Source: Chrysemys picta bellii (lineage: Eukaryota > Chordata > Testudines > Emydidae). From it: a DNA stretch of 64,000 bases. The stretch spans positions 11,966,998-12,030,997 of the forward strand of contig NC_088791.1 in the NCBI RefSeq assembly GCF_011386835.1. The letters are read 5' to 3'. Every line of letters begins with the position of its first letter. The first letter of the stretch is position 1. The translations under genes and the position numbers were made by a program. The notes under the pieces were generated by a model that ran no database searches, had not been told where the DNA came from, and saw only the letters and a list, made by a program, of their open reading frames with translations. Positions 1-12,334 of this stretch are shown here, in pieces.

Positions 1-1224
1 CCCCAAATAGGGGTAAAAGTCAGGGTTGACTACGATTGGTGCAAGTTGCTCTCTCTTCTAGCTGCTAAGGAGGTCACTTAGATGCTGATAGAGATTTGGA
101 TCAGGGAGGAGGGTGTACGATGATAAACATGTGTCTAAGTCAGCCTAAGGTGAGATAACATACAGTCAGGGGGTTGGAAGAACATGCCAGTTACACATCA
201 CCTCTGAATTTGGCCCTAATGCCTTAGGTTCCTCTTCTCTACCTTAAATGAGCTAAGCATGAAGGTGCCACCAATCAGTCAGCAAGGCAAGCTCCAAGCC
301 ATAATGGAGTCTGGCCTGCCCTAAGCTTTACTCTTGCAACTACTGTCAGAACTTGGAGAGCACCGGCTGGGAGCATCGGCTGGTTCAGCAGAGTTCTTGG
401 CCTGGCAAACTGAGATAACTCTCCCAAAAAGGTTTTGAACCTCTGCTTCAGAAGGGGCATTTTCAGTGGCACAATCAGCATCAAGCTGTTAAGTGCCTTT
501 TGATTACAACGTGGACAATATTAAGAAGCACCCTCACAAGCAGTAAGGAAAGGAAAAAGAAGCCGTGCATGCCATGCTAGACAAATCAAAAACATAAATC
601 AAGACAAGCCTGCATTTGTCCTTCAACATACAAGAGCTGAGCTCCCCACAAACGAAAATCTTTCAAAATCTCATGCCCAGGTTTGCCAACGTGACCCATT
701 CCATTTCCCAACAACACAGAGGCTGTTAGATTTGATATTGCAGCTAGACTAGCACAAGATGAGAGGGAGATGATAAGAATTAATGAGGTTCGTCACTGTG
801 TTCCAGCTGCTGCGTTCAAGCACAACTGAATTCTGCCTGATTTTACCGAATACTGCTCATTTTAGTTAACAGCAAATCCCAGCATCTTGAAACAAACAAG
901 GACAGAGATGCAACATTAACTATGACTCAGGGTGTTCAGATAGTGCGTAAAATGAACTGATGCCTTCTCACCATTACACTGTACCAGTCCCCTGGCAGAC
1001 TACAGAGCACCAGTATGTGCCAATTAGGCAACCTTTCAGAAGGGGTGTGCCGAGTCTTCATTTAGTCACTCTGATTTAAGGTTTCGCGTGTCAGTAATAT
1101 ATTTTAACGTTTTTAGAAGGTCTCTTTCTGTAAGTCTATAATATAGAACTAAACTAGGGTTGTATGTAAAGTAAATAAGGTTTTTAAAATGCTTAAGAAG
1201 CTTCAGCTAAAATTAAATTACAAT
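1..1224. other. No recognisable gene or repeat
   Basis: I see no coding region, RNA gene or clear repeat family here. Reading frames are short and unlike any family I know. The sequence is moderately AT-rich and looks like ordinary intergenic DNA. Confidence 0.5.
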
Positions 1225-1332
1225 GCAGAACCCCCCAGAGCGGTGGCCAGGACCCGGGCAGTGAGTGCCACTGAAAATCAGCTCGTGTGCCGCCTTCGGC
1301 ACACGTGCTATAGGTTGCCAACCCCTGCCCTA
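1225..1332 (-). mobile_element. hAT-type element fragment (one terminus)
   Basis: Read on the minus strand, this begins caggggttggcaacc, close to the terminal repeats of the hAT-type elements later in the window. It then runs through a stretch containing GTGTGCC and GGCACAC in inverted orientation. I could not find the second terminus, so it is a truncated or decayed copy. The assignment rests on terminal similarity only. Confidence 0.4.
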
Positions 1333-2212
1333 GGCTATTGCCATTCACTGTACCTGAGGATGATCCTGAAGGCCAGGCAGATACACCAGTTGGTTCAGAA
1401 TACTGGGGCCCACATTCTAGGTAGGGCACATGGGTGAGAACATCACGCTGGTTCCTTGCTGTTTTCAATGGCTTCCAGTCCAACCCTAGGACAGATTTTT
1501 AAGGTCCTTAACTTTACGGTCCTGGGTGGACTCAGGTATTTTAGAGATCACCACCAGTATTAGTGAAAATATTTGTGAATCCCAGAAGTATCATTCATTA
1601 TCCTCTTGTTTAAAAAGGACCAGTTACCTATTCAAGCACCGACCAGCAAAACACCAGCAAAAGGGACTCATGGATAGTTGAAGGGAAAATGGGTAATTTG
1701 CAAAGACCAATAGGCTGGAATATGTTCATATTCATTTAATACTTATGGTTAGTGAATATGGCAATAGAAATCAGGATCAGTTTGTGAACACAAAAAAAAG
1801 GGGGGGGGAGACATTGTGGGGTGTGGCTCAGGCCTTGATTCTGCACATATGCATCTGCTTCGCTTTAAACACCTTCCTCATGACTTATGGTCAGGGTGAA
1901 ATGGAGATGCCAATGCACGGATTGCACAGCTGCAAACTCTCTCTCAATGTCAATGCTGGGGGGCCATGAGCAGCCAAAGCGCTGGAGCAGCTCACAGGCC
2001 AGACTCCTGTCCTCTCAGAGGCTTGATATACATGTACACCATCAGATCTCATGGGCCCCGCAGACGTGAACAGGCTGCAGCTCACTGCAGAAGAGTTTCT
2101 AGAGAAAATGCTGAAGGGAAATATCAGGGGTCCAATATGATCCAAGCACTGGTATCTATTGCCTGGACTTGTGTGGTGCTAGGTGAGCCGAGTTCAGCAT
2201 TGCTGACAAGGA
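1333..2212. other. No recognisable gene or repeat
   Basis: No supported coding sequence. Short frames at 1745-2235 on both strands overlap each other and have no domain-like content. A short G run occurs near 1800. Confidence 0.45.
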
Positions 2213-2503
2213 CTATGTCTACACTACCGCGGTAAGTTGACCTACGCTACGCAACTTCAGCTAGGTGAATAATGTAGCTGGAGTCAACATACCTTAGATC
2301 GAGTTATCAAGGGGTCTACACTGCAGGGGGTCGACGGGAGAAAGGTTGACTTACCTTACTCTTCCCATCGGGGGGTAGAGTACAGAGGTCGACTGGAGAG
2401 CGATCTGCTGTCGATCTGGAGGGTCTTCACTAGACTTGCTAAATCGACCGTCGGTGGATTGATCTCAGAGTGTCGATCCCGGCTGTAGTGTAGACCTGCC
2501 CAA
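2213..2503. mobile_element. Short inverted-repeat element (MITE)
   Basis: The ends are inverted copies: tgtctacactac near the left and gtagtgtagac near the right. The interior is CpG-rich and contains a GTAGCTGGAGT / AACTTCAGCTA inverted pair. Its terminal words and a GCGGTAAGT-like internal word recur in the element at 48450-48745 in the opposite orientation, so the two are probably diverged relatives. It has no coding capacity, so a transposase supplied in trans is inferred. Confidence 0.6.
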
Positions 2504-3154
2504 GGTAACTGACCACATCTGAAGCCACTTATCCAACCCTTCCCACCCCATTGCACTTTGGGAGGTTGGCTAAATCAGGACTCTGCTCTGAACTACCATT
2601 GGGGTATGGTTCTGCAAATAAACAAATGAGGTTTTTTGGAGGCAAAACTAAAACCCAGCCTCTGGGCTTGCCCTGCTATAGAGTAATTGCTTTGCTTGCT
2701 GACCTAGAAACAGGAACGTGAGCAGTAAGCCCATCTCCCAAACAAACACCTCCCGTGCACTGCTAGCATTGTTAAGCCCATGAAAGAACCTCTGCCAGCC
2801 AGTGGGATAATGTAATTACAGACATGTCAAACTACTTGAAAAGAACCCACACTACTTGAAAACAAACCTGAACACCTGATCCTCATGGCCCAAGGCTCCT
2901 GAGGGCAATTTGATGCCTGGAGTGTGTAGATTTGTCACCTGGGTAGTATTCCAATTTTGCAATCTGGATTTGTTGGGTGGCTGGTAGATGTGTGATAACA
3001 TCTGTACCCTCCCATCTCCAGTGCTGCTACGGTGCCCTGACACTGGTGGGTATGTGCTCCAAATGGCTACCCATGCTAGCTTGATGAGAGCAAGGGCAAG
3101 TAGCGTGCATGAGAAGGGAAAACACTTCTCTAGCTCATAGTGTGGACGTAGCCA
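2504..3154. other. No recognisable gene or repeat
   Basis: Nothing supportable on either strand. A 103-codon minus-strand frame at 2852-3163 has no recognisable motif and I treat it as chance. Confidence 0.45.
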
Positions 3155-3730
3155 ATGTTGCAATGCAGGGGCGGTGCTAGCTCACTGGGGGCCTGTAACA
3201 GGGCACAGACTCACCCGGCCGCGCCTCCTGCTGGTTACTTCCGGGAATTAGCTCTCCAGCTTCCAGAGTGCCCTCTTCAGGCCCGTGTCTCGCCGCCACT
3301 GCTGGCCCCCGTGTCCCTCCCAGGACCCTGGTGCCCCTTTAACTGGGTGCTGCCCCCAGCAGTACCCCCACAATTCTGGGTCTCGCCCTCTCAGGGGAAC
3401 CCCCACCCACTATCCCCACTTCGCCTCAGAATATGGCTATTGCCGGTCACCATCTAGCCCCCGCTCACTGGAGCAGACTGCAGTGTACACGCCATTCATC
3501 ACTGGCAAAGGGGGGTTTGGACCTGCTGCCTTTACCTACACCAGGCTACCCCTCTGTAGCCCCAGTACCTGTCCTGGTCTTTATCCAGGCCTGCAGCTTG
3601 GGGGTTCTCCTGGTGACCACTACACTACAGGGCCCTAAGCAGGAATATCCCCCATCCCACAAAACGCAATAAAAAGCAAATAGGGGGCCCCCTTGAGCTG
3701 CTTGGGGCCCTAAGCATTTGCCTAGTCTGC
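3155..3730. repeat. GC-rich compound repeat, LTR-like interior
   Basis: A CT-rich, GC-rich block (about 3190-3640) lies between words (ggggcggtgctag on the left; gggccctaagcatttgcctagt on the right) that look like the two ends of another repeat. The interior resembles the CT-rich blocks at 22386-23140 and 30930-31610. An LTR fragment nested in another element is possible. No terminal dinucleotides or target duplication were established. Confidence 0.3.
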
Positions 3731-3767
3731 TTATGCCTACTGCCGACTCTGTTGCAATGTGTAGAAA

Positions 3768-4768
3768 ATCACCGGGATTCACAAACTGGGGGTAAGTTCC
3801 CAGGCTCCCTATAGAATGAACGGGGAGAGAGAGGGTCGGAAGAATGGACTTCACAATAACCAGCCCCTTGAGCAGGGCGTCACCTAAACTAGCCCATGGG
3901 AGATGTTGATTGAGAGGGTTGTCTCCTAAGCCCCTCCTCTCTTGGGGAATTCAGCACCTGAATTGAGGTTTCAGAAAACTGCCTATCTCTGCTTGTGAAC
4001 TACAGCCTGGAGCCTGTCTCCTGGAATCAAGCGTCTAAGCTGGTTCTTGCAAGCCCCATCACTGTCCACCTTATAGCCCCATTGTTAGCGTACTCACCTA
4101 GGATGTAGGATACCTAGGTTCCATTTGCCCCTCTGCTTGATATAGAGAGAAAGTATTTGAACAGGTGTTTCCCCCCTCACTCAGGAGCGCCCCCTCACCA
4201 CTGGACTATGTGATATGCTGCTGTGGGAGAGCCCCACATCCTAATAACCCATAGCTTAATGATTAGGGCACTCCCCTGAGAGGTAGCAGTTCCCTGGTCA
4301 AATCCTTTCTCCCTATCAAGCAGAGGGGGGAATTCAACCTGGAGCTCCTATATCCCGGGTGAATGTGCTAACCACTGGGTGGAAAGTTAGAAGGTGGGCA
4401 GCACCACCTCTGGCCAAATGGGACCTGAGCCGATAGGGCCAGCTCCACGCTCGCTCACCAGATTGGGCTCCACAGGTGAGATAGGCAGAGGAATGCCTAG
4501 TTTCCTTTGCTTAGTGGAACCAGCTGAGTTTTAGGAGTCTGGCTGCCTAGAGGGAGGCAGCAGGGAGGTGCCCACAGGCAGAAACTTAGGCACGGAGGGA
4601 ACTTTTACTGCAAAAATGTTGGTGCTAAGTAAGTTTAGGTGCCTACCAGGTGGGGTGGCAGCTGAGCAGGGACTTTGTAAATGCCAGTGGCACCTAAATG
4701 TTGTACGTGTGCACTTAAACTTGTAGTTAGTTGCCTAAGTTCCTTTGTGAATCTGGCCCTTAACCTCT
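3768..4768. mobile_element. Candidate large non-autonomous inverted-repeat element
   Basis: The left edge reads ccgggattcacaaa and the right edge tttgtgaatctggcc, inverted partners over about 10 bases. The interior has repeated 'aggtgcctac'-type words and, near 4240-4310, a tRNA-like stretch (tagcttaatgattagggca, then ggtcaaatcc) that may be a nested old SINE. The boundaries are suggestive, not proven; no target duplication was seen. Confidence 0.35.
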
Positions 4769-6304
4769 CTTCGGTTCAGTCCGCCCACTGATAACACCAC
4801 TGATCTCACTAGGTGGTACTAGGGTTTAATTCGTTAATGTCTGTAAAATGCTTTGAGATCCTTGGAGGCTAGAGACTTAGAAAAAGGGTCACTTCCGCTT
4901 CCTTGCTAGGTGCTAATTAATACTGATCTTTAAAGTTCTACTTCTCTTCCTGCGAAACTGCCTCCTCCCCCATACCCTGCATGGCAGCTCAGGTCAGCTG
5001 ATGTGCTCTCCCTAGAGGTCCCAGGGCTAGAATATGGGCACCGCTGATGGGCTCTTTCCAACGGATTTCTCAACATTGGAACTGCTTCCCGTCAGTCCAA
5101 CAAAGCTGGAGTTTGTTAAACCTAAGGGCACAATATTCAGCTTGATTATTTGCACTGGCCCTCTAGGGACACTGCCAGTTTGAGATCTAGTGTTTTTTCA
5201 AAAGATGAGTTAAAAGTAGAGCTGGCTGGGGGGAAAAAAGAAGAGGGAAAAAAAATTTTTTTTCACTGAAATTAGATATTTTTCTACCAATCCTAGTTCA
5301 TAGCCCCATTTTCCTGTTTTCTTTTTTAGATGTTTTTCTGTGCCCCATTCCTGTATGGCAGACCCACAGAAATACCAGGAAAGACTGACTATGGTGAAAT
5401 TGACTGTGCCTTTTGGATGAAATTCACTCTGTGCAGAGGGCCAGCTAAAGGCATATGTGCTCCTTTTATCCTGGATACCCTAAGGCTCCAGTCCTGAAAG
5501 ACTTAAGCACATGCTTAATTTTACAGCTTGTAAATAGTCCCATTGAAGTAATGGGGAAGTGAATTTAATGCAAAGTGCAGTCAAATGCACAAAGTAAACA
5601 AACTGATAAAACAGAGAACCCTCCCCCCGCCCCCGATTTCTTATTAGAATAATTGTAGGTGTCATTTGTAACAGAGGAAGATAAAAACATTTCAGACAGA
5701 AGTGGGAGGTTTACTTGGGCCATCTGCCTTTAATATTTGTAAAGCACTTTGAGCTCCTTGGATGTAAAGCAGAATATAAATGCAAAAATACAATTGTTAT
5801 TATTTTTAAGCCGTGTTTTCCACTCACATGAAGCAGCAAAATGCCATCAGCCTGAGCAGAAGAAAGTTACCCACCACATGCAATAATGGAATTTAATCCG
5901 AATAAAGGTGAGCTGTTAATTACATTGTCTCCTTTGTACGGCCTCTATCAGCGTTTCCATTACAAGAGGTTCCTATTAGAGGGTTTAAAACATCGCTGTA
6001 ACCAAGGCTGTTAACTTTTCAGTTCAAGAGCTGAAGTCAAGCGTTTTAACTAGAGCTAGTTAAAATAGAGACGAGCCCAGGCAACACCTGATTCTTGGCA
6101 AAACCATGAGTCGGGCTGGGCATATGGACATATCGGGGAATGATGGAATGTTGGTGCCTTTTATTCTCATCTTTCATGCATTAATAGATTTATTTATCCT
6201 TTTTTTACAGGCCACGTTGTTGTCTCTCTGGCCACACATTCAAATGAAAAACAAATTAATGTAACAACAAAAGACTCCACACCTGACAAACTAGAGTATA
6301 AACA
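4769..6304. other. Mostly unannotated; old LINE2/MIR-type tail at 5735-5800
   Basis: The segment at 5735-5800 reads gtaaagcactttgagctcc, then a rundown to ttgttattattt, the typical 3' tail of ancient LINE2/MIR elements on the plus strand. Around 5222-5300 an AT-rich stretch beginning 'agagctggctgg' resembles the start of the AT-rich foldback-like family at 30460 and 33178. No gene is supported. Confidence 0.4.
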
Positions 6305-6550
6305 TACCCTAGCTGAAGGCCCCAATTCAACAGAGATTTGGAGCAGAGGCTTAAGTTCATCCCTCTTCAGCAAAGCACTTAAGTATGTGCTCAAGTCCCA
6401 TTTAAGGCCCTGATTCAGTGAGATCCTTAACCACATGCCTGACTTTAAGCAGGTGAAATAAATTAAAGGCACACGCTTAAGGACCTCACTGAATCAGAGC
6501 CAGCATCAATGGAACTTAAGCCTGTGCTTAAGTCATTTGCTGAAGAGGGA
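6305..6550. mobile_element. Inverted-repeat element, imperfect palindrome
   Basis: The left half contains gcttaagttcatccctcttcag and the right half ctgaagagggattctga preceded by gaacttaagcctgtgcttaagt. The halves are imperfect inverted copies around about 6425. The centre has repeated 'gattcagtgag' / 'ctcactgaatc' inverted words. This is the structure of a small non-autonomous DNA element. Related words occur at 15115-15200. Confidence 0.5.
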
Positions 6551-7813
6551 TTCTGAACTGGGGACCCTGCCCTTGGACAGGTATAACAGGGCAGAACGTG
6601 CCTCACTGTTGTTAATAACAACAGGGATTCCTTCCCCAGTGATGGATCACTAATCTGACCAGTGAGTCACTTCTACACACACTGTTTATAAGGCCTGGAG
6701 GCTATAAACACTGAGTACATTTTAGTCTTTAGTTACCTCCTGGAACAATACGCAGGCTCCACTTTGCATTAACGTGTGGTTCTCTGCTGCAAGCCAACGT
6801 TGTAAAGGGTGCATCATGGACCAATGGGGGCTATGGGTGCTCATGGGATCTCAGGATCAGGACCAAAACTCAGTCCTCCGGCAATGGAGAGCTGGGAATG
6901 GGTGGGAGGTGGCGGAGGACTGCAAAGTCCTTTGTCATTAAAATAATAGACATAACACACAGGGAGAAGATAAATAGAGAGGAAAGGGACTTATAGGTCC
7001 TGTCTGAGCCCTACGTCACAAGACTGAGTGGTTAGCTCATTTCTTGAATCACCACACCTCCTCTCTGAGACTGAAGATTTTAAATGATTGGCATTTATGT
7101 AGTGCCTTTCATCTGAAGTGCTCTACAAACTATGCATATGGGAATCACTTCAGGGCCTCTTCCCTCCACTGAAATGCAGCCACTTCTAGGGTGGAGCGTA
7201 ACAGCTGCTGAACAGAGCCGAGCAACACTGTACAACACTTTATGTCAGGGAGGGTAGAAAAATACAGTAAACAGTTTAAACTGCAGGCAAATTTTAATTA
7301 CCAAATTGAAATGTAGCCAGCACACTTATGAAAAGTGCGGAGGAATTTTTAATGACCACAAGTTATTTGATGTTAATTTGCATCTTAAAGGGAGGACTTC
7401 TACAGCACATTGCCCGCTAACATCATCTTGGGCATTGGTTCAATATACCGAGGGAAGAGTGCCCTCTGCTGAATCCTCAGTGCTAGTCCTACTGCACCGA
7501 TTTACTCTTCTTGGCAGTCTCCCCATCCAAGTTCTCAGAAGGCCCAATGTGGCTTTGTTTGTGAAATCTTACAGTTCAAGCCCACATGGCTCCAGGCACA
7601 GAGATAAAGATTATCTGAGCATTAAGAGAAATAAAACATGAAAGGATGCTGCATTTACCTGAACTTTGCACTGTATGCGACCCCTTGCAAAGAGAGGATA
7701 TTTTCTAAAAGCTTTCAGTAGCTCCAAAGAGACGTGTCTGACCTCAGGGAATGGACCACCACTGATAGTTTGTTCTAGTGAGAGGAGAGTTTGCAACTTG
7801 ATATCCAGTGGGT

Positions 7814-7816
<3 letters not shown>
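6551..7816. other. No recognisable gene
   Basis: No supported gene. Around 7080-7130 (gcatttatgtagtgcctttcatc) there is a faint LINE2/MIR-like tail. The 111-codon plus-strand frame at 7306-7641 has no recognisable domain. Confidence 0.4.

Positions 7817-7847
<31 letters not shown>
7817..7847 (+). repeat. (GT)n microsatellite
   Basis: About 15 uninterrupted GT dinucleotides. It produces the run of Val/Cys codons in an otherwise meaningless plus-strand frame. Confidence 0.95.
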
Positions 7848-7849
<2 letters not shown>

Positions 7850-8295
7850 GTTTCTGTGGAACTAGCCAATGTTGGAATATCCACCTGGCTCATCATGAAG
7901 TTTCAATTATGCTTAGCCTCCAGACTTGAGTTAATGCCCATTACTCTCAAGACAACAAACCTCAAGGCCATAGCTTCAAAGCACAATGTCAAGTTTTTCT
8001 TAACTTTTGCAGTCACGTATTGATTTGCTCATAATTTAAAATAGATAATTTGGGAGCTTGAAACAGAAACCTCTTTCCATAAGTCTAAAGAACAAAAGGT
8101 AAGGTTAAAATCACCTAAAGTCTCCACATTCTTTCATTGAGAGCACTCTGTCATATACCTACACAAGACATTGACTAGGAAGGTGATTACTAATGAGCTT
8201 AGATCTCTGGTTAAATATTTGATAACTTTATTGTTACCTTGTCCTTCCCTGTGTCCCCCTGTTGTCTGTTTGTTTATCTTGTCCAACTAGTGTAT

Positions 8296-8490
8296 CTTCT
8301 CATAACCTAGACTGTGAGTTCTTTGCGGGCAGGGACTGTCTTTTTTCTGGGTGTCTATTCATAGAATCATAGAATATCAGAGTTGGAAGGGACCTCAAGA
8401 GGTCATCTAGTCCAACCCCCTGTTCAAAGCAGGACACCTTGAAAAATGAGGCTCTGATCCTTGATTGGTGCGCCTAGGTGCTATTGTAAT
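8296..8490. mobile_element. Old LINE2/MIR-type tail split by a CR1 tail
   Basis: The flanks read gcagggactgtctttt (8330-8345) and ctctgatccttgattgg (about 8452-8470). In many vertebrate repeats these words lie next to each other in one 3' tail. Between them sits the CR1 tail at 8359-8450, so the simplest reading is insertion of the CR1 fragment into the older element. Confidence 0.45.
8359..8450 (-). mobile_element. CR1 LINE 3' tail
   Basis: Begins catagaatcatagaatatcag, the reverse complement of the CR1 3' ATTCTATG repeats. It continues with the conserved gttggaagggacctcaagagg and tctagtccaaccccctg block. It is about 90 bp, a severely 5'-truncated insertion with no coding sequence. Confidence 0.9.
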
Positions 8491-9269
8491 AGAAATAAAT
8501 AAAGAAAGGTGTTAATGTTATTTTATGGCTCTAGCAAGCATTCAGCAGCATTGATTAGGTGGCTTTAATACCAGCCTTCCTACTTAGTCCAGATTGCTAC
8601 AATCATACAAAACAATCGATGTAATGTTGGTAACATGGATCAAAGCTAGTTTTCATAGGTCATCTAAAAAAACAGCACAGTGGAACTGAGTTGTAAATAA
8701 GTCCCTCGATCAGACTTATACATATATAGACTAGACCTAGTGTGCGATACTAGACCTGGGAAATAATGGACAACAGCTTTGGTGAACAAGCCATAGCATG
8801 CAACCCAAGTGCTCTTCTTCCATGGCCCAAGGCAAAAAGCTCTATAAATCTGTGAATGAGTACTTATAGGCCTTTAAGTCCACTTGGTCGTAATCCCTAC
8901 ATAACAACACCCCCTGAACACTATACCTCCTGAGAGCCATTAAATCAAGTGGTCTTACATGTTTCTGACAAACAGAATCCGTCACCAATGTCATGTACTG
9001 AGAAGCTGCAGTAAACCGATGGATCTAGTCTGGATTTACACACAGTGGCCTGAATTCTCAATCACGCTACGGCCTTTCTACACCATTCTGGGGCCTTAAG
9101 GGTGGGTGCAAGTGCAATGTACTGCCAGAGTGATGTAAAGGGGCCGTAGTGTAGACGAGAACCAGGCCTTAAGTCCTTTCTACTCCCCTCACTGTTGTCC
9201 AAACAGCACGGTTAGATTCCCCTTTGCTGACAGATTTGAACTGATGTCTTATGCAAACTTGGTCATGCC
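8491..9269. other. No recognisable gene or repeat
   Basis: Nothing supportable. The 9040-9170 stretch has weak inverted words (gcctgaattctca / gagaaccaggcctta) that could be the edges of a decayed DNA element. Confidence 0.35.
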
Positions 9270-9840
9270 TATGTCATAGATCTAGTCGAGCGCCCCCTCT
9301 TGGCTACTCACCAAACTGCGGTGGCGGGATCCAATCTCTGAATCTCCAGGTCTGGAGGTTTAAGCCTCTGGAGTCTGAACAGAACCAGGCACTGCCCATG
9401 TTTTAGGGTTCTTAGGCAAACTCTTGGGTTGCAGACCCTCTGTCTAGCACACCCTCCTGATGCTGAAGACGTGGCGATCCAGCTACCATAACCTAGCCCC
9501 TGTTACCAGTGCTGATCCCCTCAGACGCTCCCTTAGCTCTAACACACCCTTTCCCAGAGCGCCAGCCATGTGGGCCCACAGTTTATCTCATCCAGGGGCG
9601 CATGGCAGATGTAGCAGATAACACACACTTTGCACAGGATTCTAAAACACCAGCACTCTTTACTTAAGCACAAGAAATACACAGAAAGTCCAGATCATTT
9701 AAAAAAAATAACACCCATCCTGAACACAATGGCCCTCATTTTAACTCACCCTTTCCTTGGGAGTCTTTGGGAGGGGGGGAACTGTCTGAGCTCAGGCTGT
9801 TCTTACCTTTCCGGGTTTCTTGTTGGAGTGGAGGAATTGA
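9270..9840. repeat. Possible decayed LTR or long repeat
   Basis: C-rich, repeat-like sequence starting near 'gcgccccctcttggc' and followed by A-rich 'tttaaaaaaaataaca'. The texture resembles other turtle LTR-like blocks here. I could not define ends, primer site or target duplication. The 137-codon frame at 9630-10043 crosses into the SINE and is not a gene. Confidence 0.25.
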
Positions 9841-9882
9841 ATTGGGATTTGTTTATCCCCCCCGCCCTCTTTTTTTATATTA

Positions 9883-10073
9883 TATGGAGATATACCTATC
9901 TCTTAGAACTGGAAGGGACCTTGAAAGGTCATCGAGTCCAGCCCCCTGCCTTCACAGTAGGACCAAGTACCGTTCCTGACAGATCTTTGTCCCAGATCCC
10001 TAAATGGCCCCCTCAAGGATTGAGCTCACAACCCTGGGTTTAGCAGGCCAATGCTCAAACCACTGCTAGAGGA
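9883..10073 (-). mobile_element. tRNA-derived SINE with CR1-like tail (tortoise Pol III SINE type)
   Basis: On the minus strand the head is a tRNA-like region with an A-box-like start, the TTTGAGCATTGGCCTGCTAA stretch and a B-box-like GTGAGCTCAATCC. It is followed by the gggggccatttaggg spacer and a CR1-like 3' segment (ggtccctt..agttctaaga). The promoter-proximal end is altered compared with the copy at 15373. Such SINEs are known to borrow a CR1 tail for retrotransposition in trans; this copy is a dead insertion. Confidence 0.8.
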
Positions 10074-10529
10074 TCATGACTTAGGGCCTCTACACTTTCT
10101 CACTTACGTTGGTATAGTTTATGTCAGTCAGGGGTGTCATAGAAGACTCTAGAAATTCCTTGTGTGGTTCTCTAAGCTTTCTATTTTATATTTTTCCTTT
10201 TAAATGAATTACTGTGCTGAGCCTTGGAAAACGAATAAAGGGGTCAATTCAAAGGGTCAGAGTCTCTGGGCTGCTATGTCCGTTTTGTAATGCTTGAGCA
10301 GCACAAAGTGGATGGGAACTGTCCAGAAATGGTCATTAAGAGCTCCCCCTATGCAGTGCAACTCTCCATTAGCATAAAGCGGGTGGAGTTGGTGTAGTTA
10401 CATCCTGTGCCAGCCATGCACTGACCTGTGGTGTAGGGGGCATCTCAGGATGCTTTGGGGGTGGACGGTGAGTGTGGCAGACCAGAGCTCCATTACACTG
10501 ATCTCCCACTGGTGCCAAGTCACTAACGG
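10074..10529. other. No recognisable gene or repeat
   Basis: No coding or RNA gene supported. Confidence 0.4.
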
Positions 10530-10832
10530 TATGTCTATACTGTAGCTAGGAGCATGCTTCCTTGTGTGAGTAGACGGCTCTTCCTGAGTTAATGTACTAA
10601 GAACAGCAGTGTAGCCAAGGGTAGCACAGGCAGCGGCTTGGGCTGGCAGGCTGAGTACAAACCACCCGGACCCCCTAGATACATACTCGGGCAGCTAGCC
10701 CAATGCGGCTATCTGTGCTACTCCTGGCTATGCTACTAATTTTAGCATGGTAGCAAAAGCAGAGTTAGCATGTGTCTGTCTACGTGGGCTGGAAAGCACA
10801 CTCCCAGCTGCAGCGTGGATGCACCTTAAGGG
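10530..10832. mobile_element. Short inverted-repeat element (MITE)
   Basis: The left end reads ggtatgtctatactgtagct and the right end cagctgcagcgtggatgcacc, imperfect inverted partners. The internal pair 'tgctactcctggctatgcta' / 'gtgtagccaagggtagcaca' can also pair. It belongs to the broad 'gtctacact...agtgtagac' group of small elements in this window. It has no coding sequence. Confidence 0.5.
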
Positions 10833-12333
10833 ACCTGATGGCAGTGGGGTAAGTTAGAACTTCTCCGCAGCTCTAGTTGAGGCCAGGGCTGGGCGGTGGA
10901 GGATCAGGGAGATGCTATGGGCTCCACTGTGTCAGAATGGAGCTTGGACGCAGTGTAGAATGGATCCCCCAAAATGCATCTCTAGTCTCTGCTTTTGTAT
11001 TTGTGCCTCTCAACGTAATATAGATATGCACTTCTGCACATTGCAGGTTTCCTTCTGCTGCAGAACACTGCCTAACTTTAGGCTCCCAGGTTTGGATAAA
11101 AGAAAGTCACCTGAGAGTTTTTATCCATTAAGATGGTCTGTCGGCATGTTTTGAGCGAACAGTGAGCCCATTCACGACAGGGTGCCATGCATTTGGGGCA
11201 TGATACTCGGATAAAATTCATAAATGTTTGAGATCCTCAGCCACAAGGTGCTACGTACAAGTTGAAATGAGTCTTGGTTGTGATTGAAGTAGGTGAATGT
11301 AAAACCAACCAGGTCTTTGTGAAATGCAGCCAAAATGTTTTGGGGACACACAGGAGAAAGACAGCATTTTGATGAGCTAAACGGTGACTAAACTGGAAGA
11401 TCATCATGAATCTCACGAGGAGGGTGATGAAGATCACATCATTGCTATTCAGCCACCAATCCCCCATCTGACACTAGAGTGTACGTACCAGATGGAAACG
11501 TGATTCTCCTGACAGCACTGGCTACCGATTCACAAGGCAGCAACACCAGACAAACATTCGGATTTGGCTGAGAAAAGGAGACGCCTCTTCTTTATTTATC
11601 TGCTGAAGCTGCCTTTGGAGAATAACAGGAACTCAACGGGAAGAAGGTCCGACTCACAGTTTCTCAGCCCCTGGAAAGGGAAACTGACACGTTCCTTTTC
11701 CTGCTCTGTCAGCTGTTGCAGTCGCTTGGCAACAGAAGCAGCATTTTTATCACCCTCGTTAAGAGGGAACCAAAATGATTTTTTTGCATGTGTATTTAGT
11801 GTCTGTGAGACACGCCCGGCTGGCAATCGCAGCCACAGAGAAGTGACAGCACAGAGAGGAAGTAGATGCTTCAGCCGTTTCACCTTCCTGATGGACCTTC
11901 ACCCTGCCCTGGAGAGACCTAACTAGGGCTAAAAAGGGAGTTTGTCTCCATGATCCATTTAGTCCATGGCTACTCTACCGCAGTGAATGACTCATGTAAT
12001 AAAGAGGTTATTTTCCACCTAGGCTACTCCCTACAACAAAGATGGCAGCTATGGCCGGGGGCGCAGTTTGTTATGGTGACACATGGCCAGTTGGAAACAC
12101 AGGAATCAGTAAATGTGGACTGAACATTGTTTAACTGCACCATATAATTTGTTCCTGAACCAAATCTTGACATTGGAACCCAGATTCTATGGGGATGGTC
12201 ACTGGAAGGGTGACCATCTAAGGGCACCCCCATGTGCCCAGATGTGACCTTGCATGGGACGTCAGCTCCAGCACCTCCTGCTGCTTGCCTGTCTCGTTGG
12301 GTCTTTTGTGACTCAGCCCTTCAGCCAAGTCAC
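10833..12333. other. No recognisable gene or repeat
   Basis: Several overlapping frames on both strands (11237-11926) carry no recognisable domains. I see no splice-consistent exon that I would defend. This may be unique intergenic DNA. Confidence 0.4.
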
Positions 12334-12334
12334 A

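Noticed and set aside
7808..8023. Short secreted-peptide-like frame starting MGRVCVCVCV
   Set aside because: The repeated Val-Cys comes from the GT microsatellite.
11237..11926. Possible host exons on either strand
   Set aside because: No domain, no clear splice frame, and both strands are equally open; not defensible without expression or conservation data.
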